64,000 nt of DNA, taken from assembly GCF_009902005.1 (NCBI RefSeq), contig NZ_WUTT01000001.1, forward strand, positions 1,576,541-1,640,540. The letters run 5' to 3'. Both the position numbers and the translations under genes were made by a program. Below, one piece after another: positions 8,720 through 16,292 of the stretch (position 1 is its first letter; every line of letters starts with the position of its first letter). The notes under the pieces were generated by a model, which worked only from the letters and a program-made list of their open reading frames with translations, was not told the origin of the DNA and ran no database searches. Origin of the DNA: Halomonas alimentaria (GTDB taxonomy: Bacteria > Pseudomonadota > Gammaproteobacteria > Pseudomonadales > Halomonadaceae).

Positions 8720-9587
8720 GGCGGGCCTCCAGCTGCTCGACCAGCGCACCCAGCGAGGTCTCCAGCGGCGCCGCCACCTTCAGGGAATAGAGTTCGTCGG
8801 CGCGGGTGCGCCCCAGGTTGAGGCAGGCGATGGGCTTGTCGTCGCGGGCGGCGGCCCGCGCGAAGCGGAAACCCGAATAGACCATCAAGGAGGAGCCCAC
8901 CACCAGCAGGGCATCGCACTCCTCGACCAGGGCAAAGGCGCGCTCGACCACGCTACCCGGCACGCTGTCACCGAAGAACACCACGTCGGGCTTCCAGATG
9001 CCGTCGCCGCAGCGCGAGCAGTCGGGCACCCGGAACGCGGAGAAGTCCGCCTCCAGGTCGGCGTCGCCATCCGGCGCCGCGGCGGCACCGGTGGTCGCCC
9101 AGCGCGGATTGAGCGCCTCGAGTTCGGCGTGCAGCGCATGGCGCATGCGACTGGCGCCACACCCCATGCAGCGCACACGATCGGCGCGGCCGTGCAGGTC
9201 GATGACTCGCCGCGAGCCGGCCCGCTGGTGCAGGCCATCCACGTTCTGGGTGATCACCCCGCGCACATGGCCGAGCGCCTCGAGCCGCGCCAGGGCCCGG
9301 TGCGCCGCATTGGGTCGCGCCTCGCCCAGGGCGCGAAAGCCCACCAGGGCGCGGGCCCAGTAGCGCTGCCGGGCGGCGTGACTGCCCATGAACTGGCGAT
9401 GCTGCATGGGCGGCGAGCGCTTCCACTCGCCGGCATCGTCGCGGTAATCGGGAATGCCGCTGGCGGTGCTGATCCCGGCACCGCCGAGAACCGCCAGTCG
9501 CGGATGGCGCAAGACGAACTCGACGAGCGCCTCCAGGTCCGCCTCACTTTCATCGAGTACCGCTGGTGCTGCTGGTGCTGCCGTCAT
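8700..9587 (-). CDS. Sir2-family NAD-dependent protein deacetylase (sirtuin)
   Basis: Cytoplasmic NAD-dependent lysine deacylase, 295 residues. The NAD-binding motif GAGISTASGIPDYRD starts near residue 36, TQNVDGLHQRAGS includes the ribose/nicotinamide contacts, and the catalytic histidine is in VIDLHGR. Two CxxC pairs (CMGCG and CSRCG) make the structural zinc site. GDSVPGSVVERA and VVGSSLMVYSG are the conserved C-terminal NAD contacts. The start at 9587 gives MTAAPAAPAVLDESE; the frame is open further upstream but without conservation. Substrates probably include acetyl-CoA synthetase as for other bacterial sirtuins, which is inference. The 3' end overlaps yciH by 20 bp. Confidence 0.93.
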   Translation of the reverse strand: MTAAPAAPAVLDESEADLEALVEFVLRHPRLAVLGGAGISTASGIPDYRDDAGEWKRSPPMQHRQFMGSHAARQRYWARALVGFRALGEARPNAAHRALARLEALGHVRGVITQNVDGLHQRAGSRRVIDLHGRADRVRCMGCGASRMRHALHAELEALNPRWATTGAAAAPDGDADLEADFSAFRVPDCSRCGDGIWKPDVVFFGDSVPGSVVERAFALVEECDALLVVGSSLMVYSGFRFARAAARDDKPIACLNLGRTRADELYSLKVAAPLETSLGALVEQLEARLSRRPA

Positions 9588-9695
9588 ACTGCTGCCTCGC
9601 TGCCTGCGCCGAACAGAGCATGGCCCCGGAGGGGGCGGGTTGTCTAGAATGGGGCTCTCGACCCCGGCATCCCACCCGATGGGCAAGGAATCCCG

Positions 9696-10592
9696 ATGGC
9701 CTGGCTGGAATACCTGCTCCCCCTGATCTTCCTGTTCCCCCTCGCCGCCATGGGGGTGATCGTGGTGGCGCTGCGCAACCTGCATGATGCTCGGGTGCGC
9801 TCCCCCTTCGACGCCCAGCCGCTGCGCGAACCCGGGCAGCACCTGCGCGACCGCCTCGACGACGCCTTCGCCGGACTCTATCTGAATGGCGCCCTGGGTC
9901 CCCTGGTCACCCTGGTACCGCTGGTCTACGGCATGGGCCGCATGCTGTTCTCCGTGGAGCAGCACTGGGTGGAGTGGGCGTTCTACGGTGCGCTGAGCAC
10001 CCTGCTGGTACTCGCCTACAGCTTCCGACTGATGCGCGACTTCCAGCGCATCAGTCGGCTCAAGCTGGGCCTGGCCTGCGAGCTGGCGGTGGGTCAGGAA
10101 CTCGAACGCCTGGTGCGACCCGAGGCCCACCCCTTCTACGTCTTCCACGATGTGCCGGCGGCCGGTACGCGCATCGACCACGTGGTGGTCACGCCCTGCG
10201 GGGTCTTCGTGGTGGAGACCCGCGCCCGCACTCGCCCCTTCGCGCCTTCCGGAGAAGAGCTCGACCGGCTGGTGGTGGAGAAGGCGCGGCTGCGCTTCCC
10301 GGGCTGGAGCGAGCGCAAGCCGCTGGCCAGGACCCGCGAGCTGGCGCGCTGGATGGCCGAGTGGCTGAGCTCGCGCACCGGCCGCACGGTGCCGGTGATG
10401 GGCGTGCTGACCCTACCCGGCTGGAAGGTGGAGGCTGACCAGGGGCCGGATGACCTGCTGGTGGACAGCGGCGACGACCTGGCCAGCCGCCTGGCCGAGC
10501 TGTGCCCCGGCGAGTTCGATGCCGCCACCCACGACGCCGTCATCGCCACCCTGCTCGAGCATGCCGGTGCCAGCCGGGCCCCGGGCGACTAG
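9696..10592 (+). CDS. Membrane-anchored NERD-domain protein
   Basis: 298-residue protein with an N-terminal transmembrane helix (residues 5-25), a hairpin of two further hydrophobic segments (about 65-110), then a cytoplasmic NERD (nuclease-related) domain from about residue 125. The NERD core is visible as GQELERLV, RIDHVVVTPCGVFVVETRA and the later RTGRTVPVMGVLTLPGW. The domain is related to restriction-endonuclease-like folds, with the Asp of the IDHVVV strand and the Glu of VVETRA at the expected metal-site positions. Its biological role in bacteria is not established. It diverges from the sirtuin gene and converges on dgt. Confidence 0.75.
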   Translation: MAWLEYLLPLIFLFPLAAMGVIVVALRNLHDARVRSPFDAQPLREPGQHLRDRLDDAFAGLYLNGALGPLVTLVPLVYGMGRMLFSVEQHWVEWAFYGALSTLLVLAYSFRLMRDFQRISRLKLGLACELAVGQELERLVRPEAHPFYVFHDVPAAGTRIDHVVVTPCGVFVVETRARTRPFAPSGEELDRLVVEKARLRFPGWSERKPLARTRELARWMAEWLSSRTGRTVPVMGVLTLPGWKVEADQGPDDLLVDSGDDLASRLAELCPGEFDAATHDAVIATLLEHAGASRAPGD

Positions 10593-10620
10593 CCCGACCG
10601 GAATTGCCAGCTGAGCCAAC

Positions 10621-11970
10621 TCAATCGCCACGCAGGCGGCCGCCCATCTCCTGGGCCAGGTCCACGGCGTAGTGGTCGGTCATGCCGCCGATGAAGTCGA
10701 GCATACGCCGGTAGCTATCGTAGAGGCTCCAGGAGGGACGCGGGGTATTCTCGCCGATCAGCGCCAGCACCCGCTGGTGCTTGAAGGTGGAGTGACCGGT
10801 GTGATGCAGCTCATGGGCCGCGCCGATGAAGGCCTCGAGCAGGATGCCCAGGGTGGTATAGGCGCCGATCTCCAGCTTGGCCTTGCGCTCGTTCTGGAAG
10901 ATGCGCTCCCGTGCCAGCTGCTTGGCCGCCTTCACCCCCCAGTCCAGGTCGGGATGACACAGCTCCAGCAGGTCCGACTTCAACCGCCCGGCCAGCAGCT
11001 CCGCCTCGTGCTGCACGAACACCGCCCCCACGTCGTTCACCGCACGCTCCATGGCCGCACCGCGCAGGGCGGCAATGCGCCGCCGCTGGGAGACCCCCTG
11101 GCGCTGCATGGCGGTGTAGTCGCCGGGGGCGCCGCCGGCGATCTGGATCAGGATCTCGGCGACCTCGTCATAGCGCAGGATGCCCATCTCCAGGCCATCT
11201 TCCAGGTCGAGCAGCGCATAGCAGATGTCGTCGGCGGCCTCCACCAGCCAGGCCAGCGGATGACGGCACCAGCGCCCCTCTCCCCTGGGCAGCAGCCCCA
11301 GCCGCTCGACCACCTCGATCAGCAACTCGCGCTCGCTCTGGTAGCAGCCGAACTTGCCCGCCGCGCCGCCGTGCTCCACGGTCCAGGGATACTTGAGCAG
11401 GGTGCCCAGGGTCGCCGTGGTCAGGCGCATGCCGCCGCGGAACTGGTTGTACTCGATCTGGGTGACCACCCGGAAGCCCTGGGCGTTGCCCTCGTAGGTG
11501 AGCAGGTCCTCCCGCTCCAGGGGCGAGAGCCCCTCGAGCAGGCCCTTGCCATCACTTTCGGCGCGCTTGAACCAGTCGCGGATGGCGTACTCGCCGGCAT
11601 GCCCGAAGGGCGGATTGCCGATATCGTGGCCGAGGCAAGCGGCCTGGACGATCACCCCCAGGTCGGCCGGGGTGATCCAGCCGGGCAGACGGCCACTCAG
11701 CCGCTCACCGACGATCATGCCCAGCGAACGCCCCACGCACCCCACCTCCAGAGAGTGGGTGAGCCGGGTGTGGATATGGTCATTGTCGGTCAGCGGATGC
11801 ACCTGGGTCTTGCGTCCCAGGCGCCGGAAGGAACCGGCGAAGACGATGCGGTCGTGATCCTTGTGGAAGGGGCTGCGGCCGATCTCATCACGGCCGTTAC
11901 CGGGGCGCTCGCCGCGCCGGTCATGCAGGCGGCTCGGATCCAGCAGCCGCTCCCAGCTCATCTGCGTCAT
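10621..11970 (-). CDS. dgt: Deoxyguanosinetriphosphate triphosphohydrolase-like protein
   Basis: HD-domain dNTPase of 449 residues that converts dGTP (and probably other dNTPs) to nucleoside plus triphosphate. Metal-binding motifs are visible: HTRLTHSLEVG early, then ACLGHDIGNPPFGHAGE, and later WLVEAADDICYALLDLEDG. Enzymes of this family lower dNTP pools and have been tied to mutation rate and phage defence. The start at 11970 (MTQMSWERLLDP) is chosen because AAGGAG lies about 8 nt upstream; an ATG at 11976 is almost on top of that ribosome site. It is convergent with the NERD gene and divergent from the toxin-antitoxin pair. Confidence 0.93.
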   Translation of the reverse strand: MTQMSWERLLDPSRLHDRRGERPGNGRDEIGRSPFHKDHDRIVFAGSFRRLGRKTQVHPLTDNDHIHTRLTHSLEVGCVGRSLGMIVGERLSGRLPGWITPADLGVIVQAACLGHDIGNPPFGHAGEYAIRDWFKRAESDGKGLLEGLSPLEREDLLTYEGNAQGFRVVTQIEYNQFRGGMRLTTATLGTLLKYPWTVEHGGAAGKFGCYQSERELLIEVVERLGLLPRGEGRWCRHPLAWLVEAADDICYALLDLEDGLEMGILRYDEVAEILIQIAGGAPGDYTAMQRQGVSQRRRIAALRGAAMERAVNDVGAVFVQHEAELLAGRLKSDLLELCHPDLDWGVKAAKQLARERIFQNERKAKLEIGAYTTLGILLEAFIGAAHELHHTGHSTFKHQRVLALIGENTPRPSWSLYDSYRRMLDFIGGMTDHYAVDLAQEMGGRLRGD

Positions 11971-12073
11971 GGGCATCTCTCCTTGAGGCCCCATTCTGGC
12001 AGCCCCCGGCGCCCCCGCCCAGCCCCGGCAAACGGAGTAGACCCACGCTGCCGCTTGCCGGACAACGGAATAA

Positions 12074-12089
12074 GGACTAAATTCAGTCC
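12074..12089 (+). promoter_or_regulatory. Inverted repeat upstream of the toxin-antitoxin operon
   Basis: GGACT (12074-12078) and AGTCC (12085-12089) flank the AT-rich AAATTC, ending 25 bp before the antitoxin start. The position suits an operator for autoregulation by the antitoxin-toxin complex, which is the usual control for this family. No experimental support is visible. Confidence 0.5.
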
Positions 12090-12114
12090 ATATGCCCATG
12101 CGGAACCGAACGCC

Positions 12115-12384
12115 ATGAAGTACTCAGAGAACATCAAGCCCATCAGCTATCTGAAGGCCCATGCCGCCGAAGTTTCCCGCTCGCTCAACGAGCTGCGCGA
12201 GCCCATGGTGATCACCCAGAACGGCGAGGCCAGGATGGTCGTGCAGGACATCCGTAGCTATGAGCAGACCCAGGAAACCCTGGCACTGCTCAAGATCCTG
12301 GCGCTGGGCAGCCAGCAGGTTGAACAGGGCAAGACCCTGGATGCCGCCGAGGCCTTCCAGCGGCTGCGCCGCCAGGATCGCTGA
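12115..12384 (+). CDS. Phd/YefM-family antitoxin
   Basis: 89-residue antitoxin of a type II toxin-antitoxin pair. The N-terminal Phd/YefM DNA-binding fold is visible in SYLKAHAAEVSRSLNELREP followed by MVITQNGEARMVVQDIRSYE. The charged C-terminal tail (TLDAAEAFQRLRRQDR) is the expected toxin-neutralising segment. The first codon at 12115 gives MKYSENIKPISY, the usual family beginning; the frame is open far upstream only because it shadows dgt. The toxin gene starts two bases after its stop. An inverted repeat lies just upstream of the gene. Confidence 0.9.
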   Translation: MKYSENIKPISYLKAHAAEVSRSLNELREPMVITQNGEARMVVQDIRSYEQTQETLALLKILALGSQQVEQGKTLDAAEAFQRLRRQDR

Positions 12385-12386
12385 CC

Positions 12387-12707
12387 GTGGCGCTGCGGGT
12401 CGAGCTCACGGCCTCGGCCTTCGAGGACCTTCGCGAGCTCCACGACTTCATTGCCGAAGACTCTCCCCCTGCAGCCGAGCAGCTGCTCACCGCCATCGAG
12501 GCGCGCATCATGTCGCTGGGGGAGTTCCCCGAGCGTGGCAGCCACCCCCGGGAGCTGCTGGAGCTGGGCATCCGGGAGTATCGCCAGGTCATCGAACCGC
12601 CGGTGCGCATCCTCTACCGCCAGCATGACGAACGCCTCATCGTCTATCTGATCGCCCATAGCCGCCGTGACATGCAGCGGCTGCTGGCTCGGCGACTGCT
12701 CGGTTAG
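12387..12707 (+). CDS. RelE/ParE-family toxin
   Basis: 106-residue toxin partner of the Phd/YefM protein, starting with GTG two bases after the antitoxin stop. ParE/RelE features are ELTASAFEDLRELHDFIAEDSP (two N-terminal helices), the RELLELGIREYRQVI strand, and VRILYRQHDERLIVYLIAHSRRDMQRLL at the C-terminus. ParE members poison gyrase and RelE members cut mRNA on the ribosome. The C-terminal YLIAHSRRD fits the ParE-like branch better, but the target cannot be settled from sequence. The gene converges on ntrC. Confidence 0.88.
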   Translation: MALRVELTASAFEDLRELHDFIAEDSPPAAEQLLTAIEARIMSLGEFPERGSHPRELLELGIREYRQVIEPPVRILYRQHDERLIVYLIAHSRRDMQRLLARRLLG

Positions 12708-12736
12708 CTTCCTCTCATGACTGCTTGGCGACCAGC

Positions 12737-14152
12737 CTACTCCCCATCGGCCAGCGCCGGTAACAGGACCTTGAGCTTGCGGGTGAGGGTGTTGCGCCCC
12801 CAACCCAGCAGTTCGGCGGCTTCCCCCTTGCGCCCCCCGGTGTGGCGCAGGGCGGTCTCGATCAGGATCTTCTCGAAGTCGGGAACCGCCTCCTCCAGCA
12901 GGTGGGTGTGGCCGGCCGCCAGGGCGCGGTCGGCCCAGTCGCGGAAGGCCACCCGCCAGTCGCTGCTGGCGACCAGCCCCTCGTCGCTCGCCTGGCGCAG
13001 CTCTGGCGGCAGGTCCTCCACCAGGACCTCGCGCCCCGAGGCCATCACCGTCAGCCAGCGGCAGGCGTTCTCCAGCTGGCGTACGTTGCCGGGCCAGGGC
13101 AGCCGGGTGAGGTGGCGCTCCGCCTCGGGGGTGAGCACCTTGACATCGGTGGCGAGCTCCTTGGCCGCCTCGGCCAGGAAGTGGCGGGTCAGCCGCGGGA
13201 TATCCTCGCGCCGCTCGGAAAGCCTGGGCAGGTGCACGCGAATCACGTTGAGGCGGTGGAAGAGGTCCTCGCGGAAGCGACCATCCTCCACCAGCCGCTC
13301 CAGGTCCTGGTGGGTGGCGGCGATGATGCGCACATCCACCTTCACCGGGGTGTGGCCGCCCACCCGGTAGAACTCCCCGTCGGCCAGCACCCGCAGCAGG
13401 CGGGTCTGGGTCTCCGCCGGCATGTCGCCGATCTCGTCGAGGAAAAGGGTGCCGCCGTTGGCCTGCTCGAAGCGCCCCTGGCGGCTTGCCGTGGCCCCGG
13501 TGAAGGCGCCCTTCTCGTGGCCGAACAGCTCCGACTCGATCAGATCCCTGGGAATCGCCGCCATGTTGAGGGCGATGAAGGGCTTGCCGGTGCGCGGGCT
13601 GTGCTGGTGCAGGGCCCGTGCGACCCGCTCCTTGCCGGTGCCGGATTCGCCGTTGATCAGCACCGTGATTTGCGAATGCGAGAGCCGGCCGATGGCGCGA
13701 AACACCTCCTGCATCGCCGGCGCCTCACCGATGATCTCGGCATCCAGTCCCTCGGGCACGCTGATCGGGCGCCGGCGCTCCCGAGCGTGGGCCACGGCAC
13801 GGCGCACCAGGGCCAGCGCCTCGTCGACGTCGAAGGGCTTGGGCAGGTACTCGAAGGCGCCGCCCTGGTACGAGGCCACGGCGCTGTCCAGGTCGGAGTG
13901 GGCGGTCATCACGATCACCGGCAGCTCCGGGTGGGCCTCGCGCACCTTGGCCATCAGGTCGAGGCCGTCGATGCCCGGCATGCGGATATCGGTGACCAGC
14001 ACGTCGGGCGGGTCGGCCAGCAGCCGTTCGAGGGCGGTGTCGCCGCGCTCGATGCACTCCACCTCGAGGTCGGGCTGGGCCAGGGCGCGCTCCAGCACCC
14101 AGCGAATGGCGCGATCGTCGTCGACGACCGCCACGCGTGCGACATCATTCAT
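12737..14152 (-). CDS. ntrC: Nitrogen regulation response regulator NtrC
   Basis: 471-residue sigma54 activator. The receiver domain is at residues 1-120 with the phosphorylated Asp in VLVTDIRMPGIDG (about residue 54). The AAA+ domain has Walker A INGESGTGKERVAR, the sigma54-contact loop EKGAFTGA, Walker B GGTLFLDEIGDMP and arginine-finger region RVGGHTPVKVDVRII. The C-terminal Fis-type helix-turn-helix is HTGGRKGEAAELLGWGRNTLTRKL. Under nitrogen limitation NtrB phosphorylates it and it activates glnA. Its start overlaps the ntrB stop by 8 bp. Matching NtrC boxes lie upstream of glnA and ntrB in this window. Confidence 0.97.
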   Translation of the reverse strand: MNDVARVAVVDDDRAIRWVLERALAQPDLEVECIERGDTALERLLADPPDVLVTDIRMPGIDGLDLMAKVREAHPELPVIVMTAHSDLDSAVASYQGGAFEYLPKPFDVDEALALVRRAVAHARERRRPISVPEGLDAEIIGEAPAMQEVFRAIGRLSHSQITVLINGESGTGKERVARALHQHSPRTGKPFIALNMAAIPRDLIESELFGHEKGAFTGATASRQGRFEQANGGTLFLDEIGDMPAETQTRLLRVLADGEFYRVGGHTPVKVDVRIIAATHQDLERLVEDGRFREDLFHRLNVIRVHLPRLSERREDIPRLTRHFLAEAAKELATDVKVLTPEAERHLTRLPWPGNVRQLENACRWLTVMASGREVLVEDLPPELRQASDEGLVASSDWRVAFRDWADRALAAGHTHLLEEAVPDFEKILIETALRHTGGRKGEAAELLGWGRNTLTRKLKVLLPALADGE

Positions 14153-15203
14153 GGCGCGTCTCCAGGGGAATCAGCAGTCGGAATTCGGTATGGCCCGGCA
14201 CGGAATCGCACTCGATCAATCCCTGGTGCTGGTGCAGGATGCCTTGTGCAATGGAGAGTCCCAGGCCGCTGCCGTCGGCGCGCCCCGAAACCATGGGGTA
14301 GAAGAGCGTCTCCTGCAGCGCCTCGGGAATGCCCGGGCCGTTGTCGAGGATCGCTACCTCGCACACCAGGCGGTGGCGCTCGGCGCCCAGGGTGAACTGG
14401 CGACGCGCCCGGGTGCGCAGCACCAGGCGCGGCTCGGGGGTGGCCGCCTCGTGCATCGCCTCCACGGCGTTGCGTGCCACATTGAGTACCGCCTGGATCA
14501 TCTGCGCCTCGTCGCCGGCGAGATCCGGCAGGCTGGGGTCGTAGTCACGTTCGATGCTCACCCCGGGGTGCTCGGCGAGCACCAGGGTGCGCACCCGCTC
14601 CAGCACCTTGTGGACATTGAGTGGCTGATGGCGCGTCACCCGGTTGGGACCCAACATGGAATCCACCAGATCGCGCAGGCGATCCACCTCCTCGATGATG
14701 ATGCGGGTGAATTCGCGATGCGCCGGGTTCTCCAGATCGCGCTCCAGCAGTTGGGCCGCGCCGCGGATGCCGCCCAGCGGGTTCTTGACCTCGTGGGCCA
14801 GGCCCCGAGTCAGCACCTTGACGGTCTCCTGGCGAGTCATCAGCGCCTCCTCCCGGGAGATGCGAATCAGCCGGTCGCGGGGCTCAACCTCCAGCAACAG
14901 TTCATCGCGGGAGAGGGGGGTGGCGGTATAGTCCACGGTCAGCGGCTCACCGCCCAGCATCACCAAACGCGCCTCGCGGCGGGTGAAGGGATGGCAGGCC
15001 TCCAGCGCCTTGGTCAGCACCGCTGCCATCCCGTCCTCCTGCTCCATCAGCGAGCACAGTGCCACTCCCTGCACGCGGCTCAGGCTCACCGAGAGCAACG
15101 CCTCGGCGGCGGGATTCATCCACGCCACCCTGAGCTCGCCATCCAGCTGCAGCACGGCGGTGGAGAGGTGTTCCATCAGGCGTTGGTACATCGAAGCAGC
15201 CAT
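14145..15203 (-). CDS. ntrB: Nitrogen regulation sensor kinase NtrB
   Basis: Soluble 352-residue histidine kinase partner of NtrC. A PAS domain occupies about residues 1-115 (LMEHLSTAVLQLDGELRVAWMNPAAE). The phospho-acceptor histidine is in LTRGLAHEVKNPLGGIRGAAQLL (about residue 137). The catalytic ATPase boxes follow: N box NVARNAVEAM, G1 VAILDNGPGIPE and G2 GSGLGLSIAQGILHQH. PII protein tells it the nitrogen status. The ATG at 15203 gives MAASMYQRL; ATG 15191 is an alternative. No strong ribosome site is visible before either. It is separated from the upstream DUF4124 gene by 364 bp that include an NtrC box. Confidence 0.95.
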   Translation of the reverse strand: MAASMYQRLMEHLSTAVLQLDGELRVAWMNPAAEALLSVSLSRVQGVALCSLMEQEDGMAAVLTKALEACHPFTRREARLVMLGGEPLTVDYTATPLSRDELLLEVEPRDRLIRISREEALMTRQETVKVLTRGLAHEVKNPLGGIRGAAQLLERDLENPAHREFTRIIIEEVDRLRDLVDSMLGPNRVTRHQPLNVHKVLERVRTLVLAEHPGVSIERDYDPSLPDLAGDEAQMIQAVLNVARNAVEAMHEAATPEPRLVLRTRARRQFTLGAERHRLVCEVAILDNGPGIPEALQETLFYPMVSGRADGSGLGLSIAQGILHQHQGLIECDSVPGHTEFRLLIPLETRHE

Positions 15204-15307
15204 ATCGGGTCCGGGTATACTTGCTCTGGAGAGGAAAGCTGCAAGAAACGGGCCAGGACGGCGAAGCCCATGACAGCACGCCCTGCAACGTCTGACGGTG
15301 CAATACA

Positions 15308-15324
15308 TGCACCAAAATAGTGCA
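15308..15324 (-). promoter_or_regulatory. NtrC-binding box upstream of ntrB
   Basis: TGCACCAAAATAGTGCA matches the NtrC consensus TGCACC-N5-GGTGCA with a single mismatch. It is about 105 bp upstream of the ntrB start, and a further GGTGCA half-site lies at 15297-15302. No sigma54 promoter with correct spacing follows it, so it more likely mediates repression or autoregulation of ntrBC from a sigma70 promoter, as known for glnL in enterics. Confidence 0.65.
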
Positions 15325-15363
15325 TACGGGAGATGCCTGCACCATCTCCAGACTCGAACCGGA

Positions 15364-15567
15364 TCAAGGCGCCGGACGCGTTTGTCGTTCGGCCCGGCGG
15401 CGCTGCACCGGCTCATCCTCGGGCAGGCGTCGAGAGGGAGCGTCAGACGGAGGCGGCTGGTAGGGCGGATACTCGGAATGAGGAGGCCAGTGCCCGCCAT
15501 GCGGTGGGCGACAGGGCCTGGGGCTGCCGTCCGGGCACCACGGCCAGGGTGCCCAGCGAGGGGGAAG
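15364..15567 (-). other. In-frame open extension after the DUF4124 stop codon
   Basis: Directly after the TAG stop of the DUF4124 gene the same frame stays open for 67 more codons to a TGA at 15364-15366. It reads as a Pro/Trp-rich then Pro/Arg-rich tail, including EYPPYQPPPSDAPSRRLPED and QRRRAERQTRPAP. This composition looks like a genuine disordered protein tail. It may be the detached C-terminus of the DUF4124 protein after a nonsense mutation, or a read-through product. The same bases hold no other recognisable gene. Confidence 0.45.
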
Positions 15568-16128
15568 CTAACCGGCTGGCTGGCGATTCACGTTGGCACG
15601 CAGCACATAGATGGTCACCGGCGAGGTGCGGTGGCGCACCTCGCCGCCGGCATCCAGCAGCTCGGCCTGCAGTACATGCTCCCCGGGGTTCATGTTGGGG
15701 ACCATGAACGCCGAAGTGTGCATCGCCGACTGGCTGACCTGGCCATCCACCAGCAACCTGACGCGATGGTCCTCGCGCAGGCCGGGCTCGATCCCCAGAT
15801 CCACGGCGATGTTGCCGGCCGCTCCCACCGGAAAGGCCTGCTCGTGGGTCGGCGAGACGATGCGAAAGCTGTCGTAGGGCATGAACGGCTGGCCCGGCGA
15901 GGCCGCCGCCGGGGCACTCTCGAGGCGCGGCGCGGCCTGACCGGTGCGCACCTCGCCACTGGACGGCACTACCGTGACCGGCGCCAGCTCCATCTGCTCG
16001 CCACCACGGTCGGGGTTGTCGGTGAACACCACATTGCCCTGGGCATCCGTGGTGCGGTAGATCTTCTGGGCCTCGGCGGCCACGCCGAAGGTCATGACCA
16101 GCACCAGCGTCAGCACTGCCTTGTTCAT
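15568..16128 (-). CDS. DUF4124-domain exported protein
   Basis: 186-residue protein with a Sec signal peptide (MNKAVLTLVLVMTFGVAAEA, cleavage near residue 20) and a DUF4124 domain right after it (KIYRTTDAQGNVVFTDNPD). The second half contains SYDSFRIVSPTHEQAFPVG and resembles a beta-sandwich carbohydrate- or protein-interaction module. Function is unknown; proteins of this type are often found next to glnA-ntrBC in related gammaproteobacteria. It acts in the periplasm by prediction. Its reading frame ends at a TAG, beyond which the same frame continues for 67 codons. It is preceded by glnA and that gene's terminator. Confidence 0.8.
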   Translation of the reverse strand: MNKAVLTLVLVMTFGVAAEAQKIYRTTDAQGNVVFTDNPDRGGEQMELAPVTVVPSSGEVRTGQAAPRLESAPAAASPGQPFMPYDSFRIVSPTHEQAFPVGAAGNIAVDLGIEPGLREDHRVRLLVDGQVSQSAMHTSAFMVPNMNPGEHVLQAELLDAGGEVRHRTSPVTIYVLRANVNRQPAG

Positions 16129-16204
16129 GGATCGCCCCCTGCGTGTCGCTGCGTGAGCCAGGATGGCTCGGCATCATCACTGTGCGTTGGATAGTGTAGA
16201 GAAG

Positions 16205-16235
16205 AAAGGGGTTCCGCCGGTAGCGGAACCCCTTT
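16205..16235 (-). terminator. Rho-independent terminator of glnA
   Basis: AAAGGGGTTCCGC (16205-16217) pairs with GCGGAACCCCTTT (16223-16235), a perfect 13-bp stem with a 5-nt loop. It stands 57 bp beyond the glnA stop and separates glnA from the DUF4124 gene. Confidence 0.85.
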
Positions 16236-16292
16236 TCTGGTTCAACGAGTGCTGGTTCAACGTGACGCGCCGCCCCGCCGGGGCGGCGATCA

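Noticed and set aside
12115-12707. Toxin-antitoxin pair as part of a larger mobile element
   Set aside because: No integrase, transposase or flanking direct repeats are visible between dgt and ntrC.
15241-15302. Sigma54 promoter for ntrB using TTGCACC...TTGCAG
   Set aside because: The GG/GC positions do not align at 12-bp spacing (CC occupies the -24 position).
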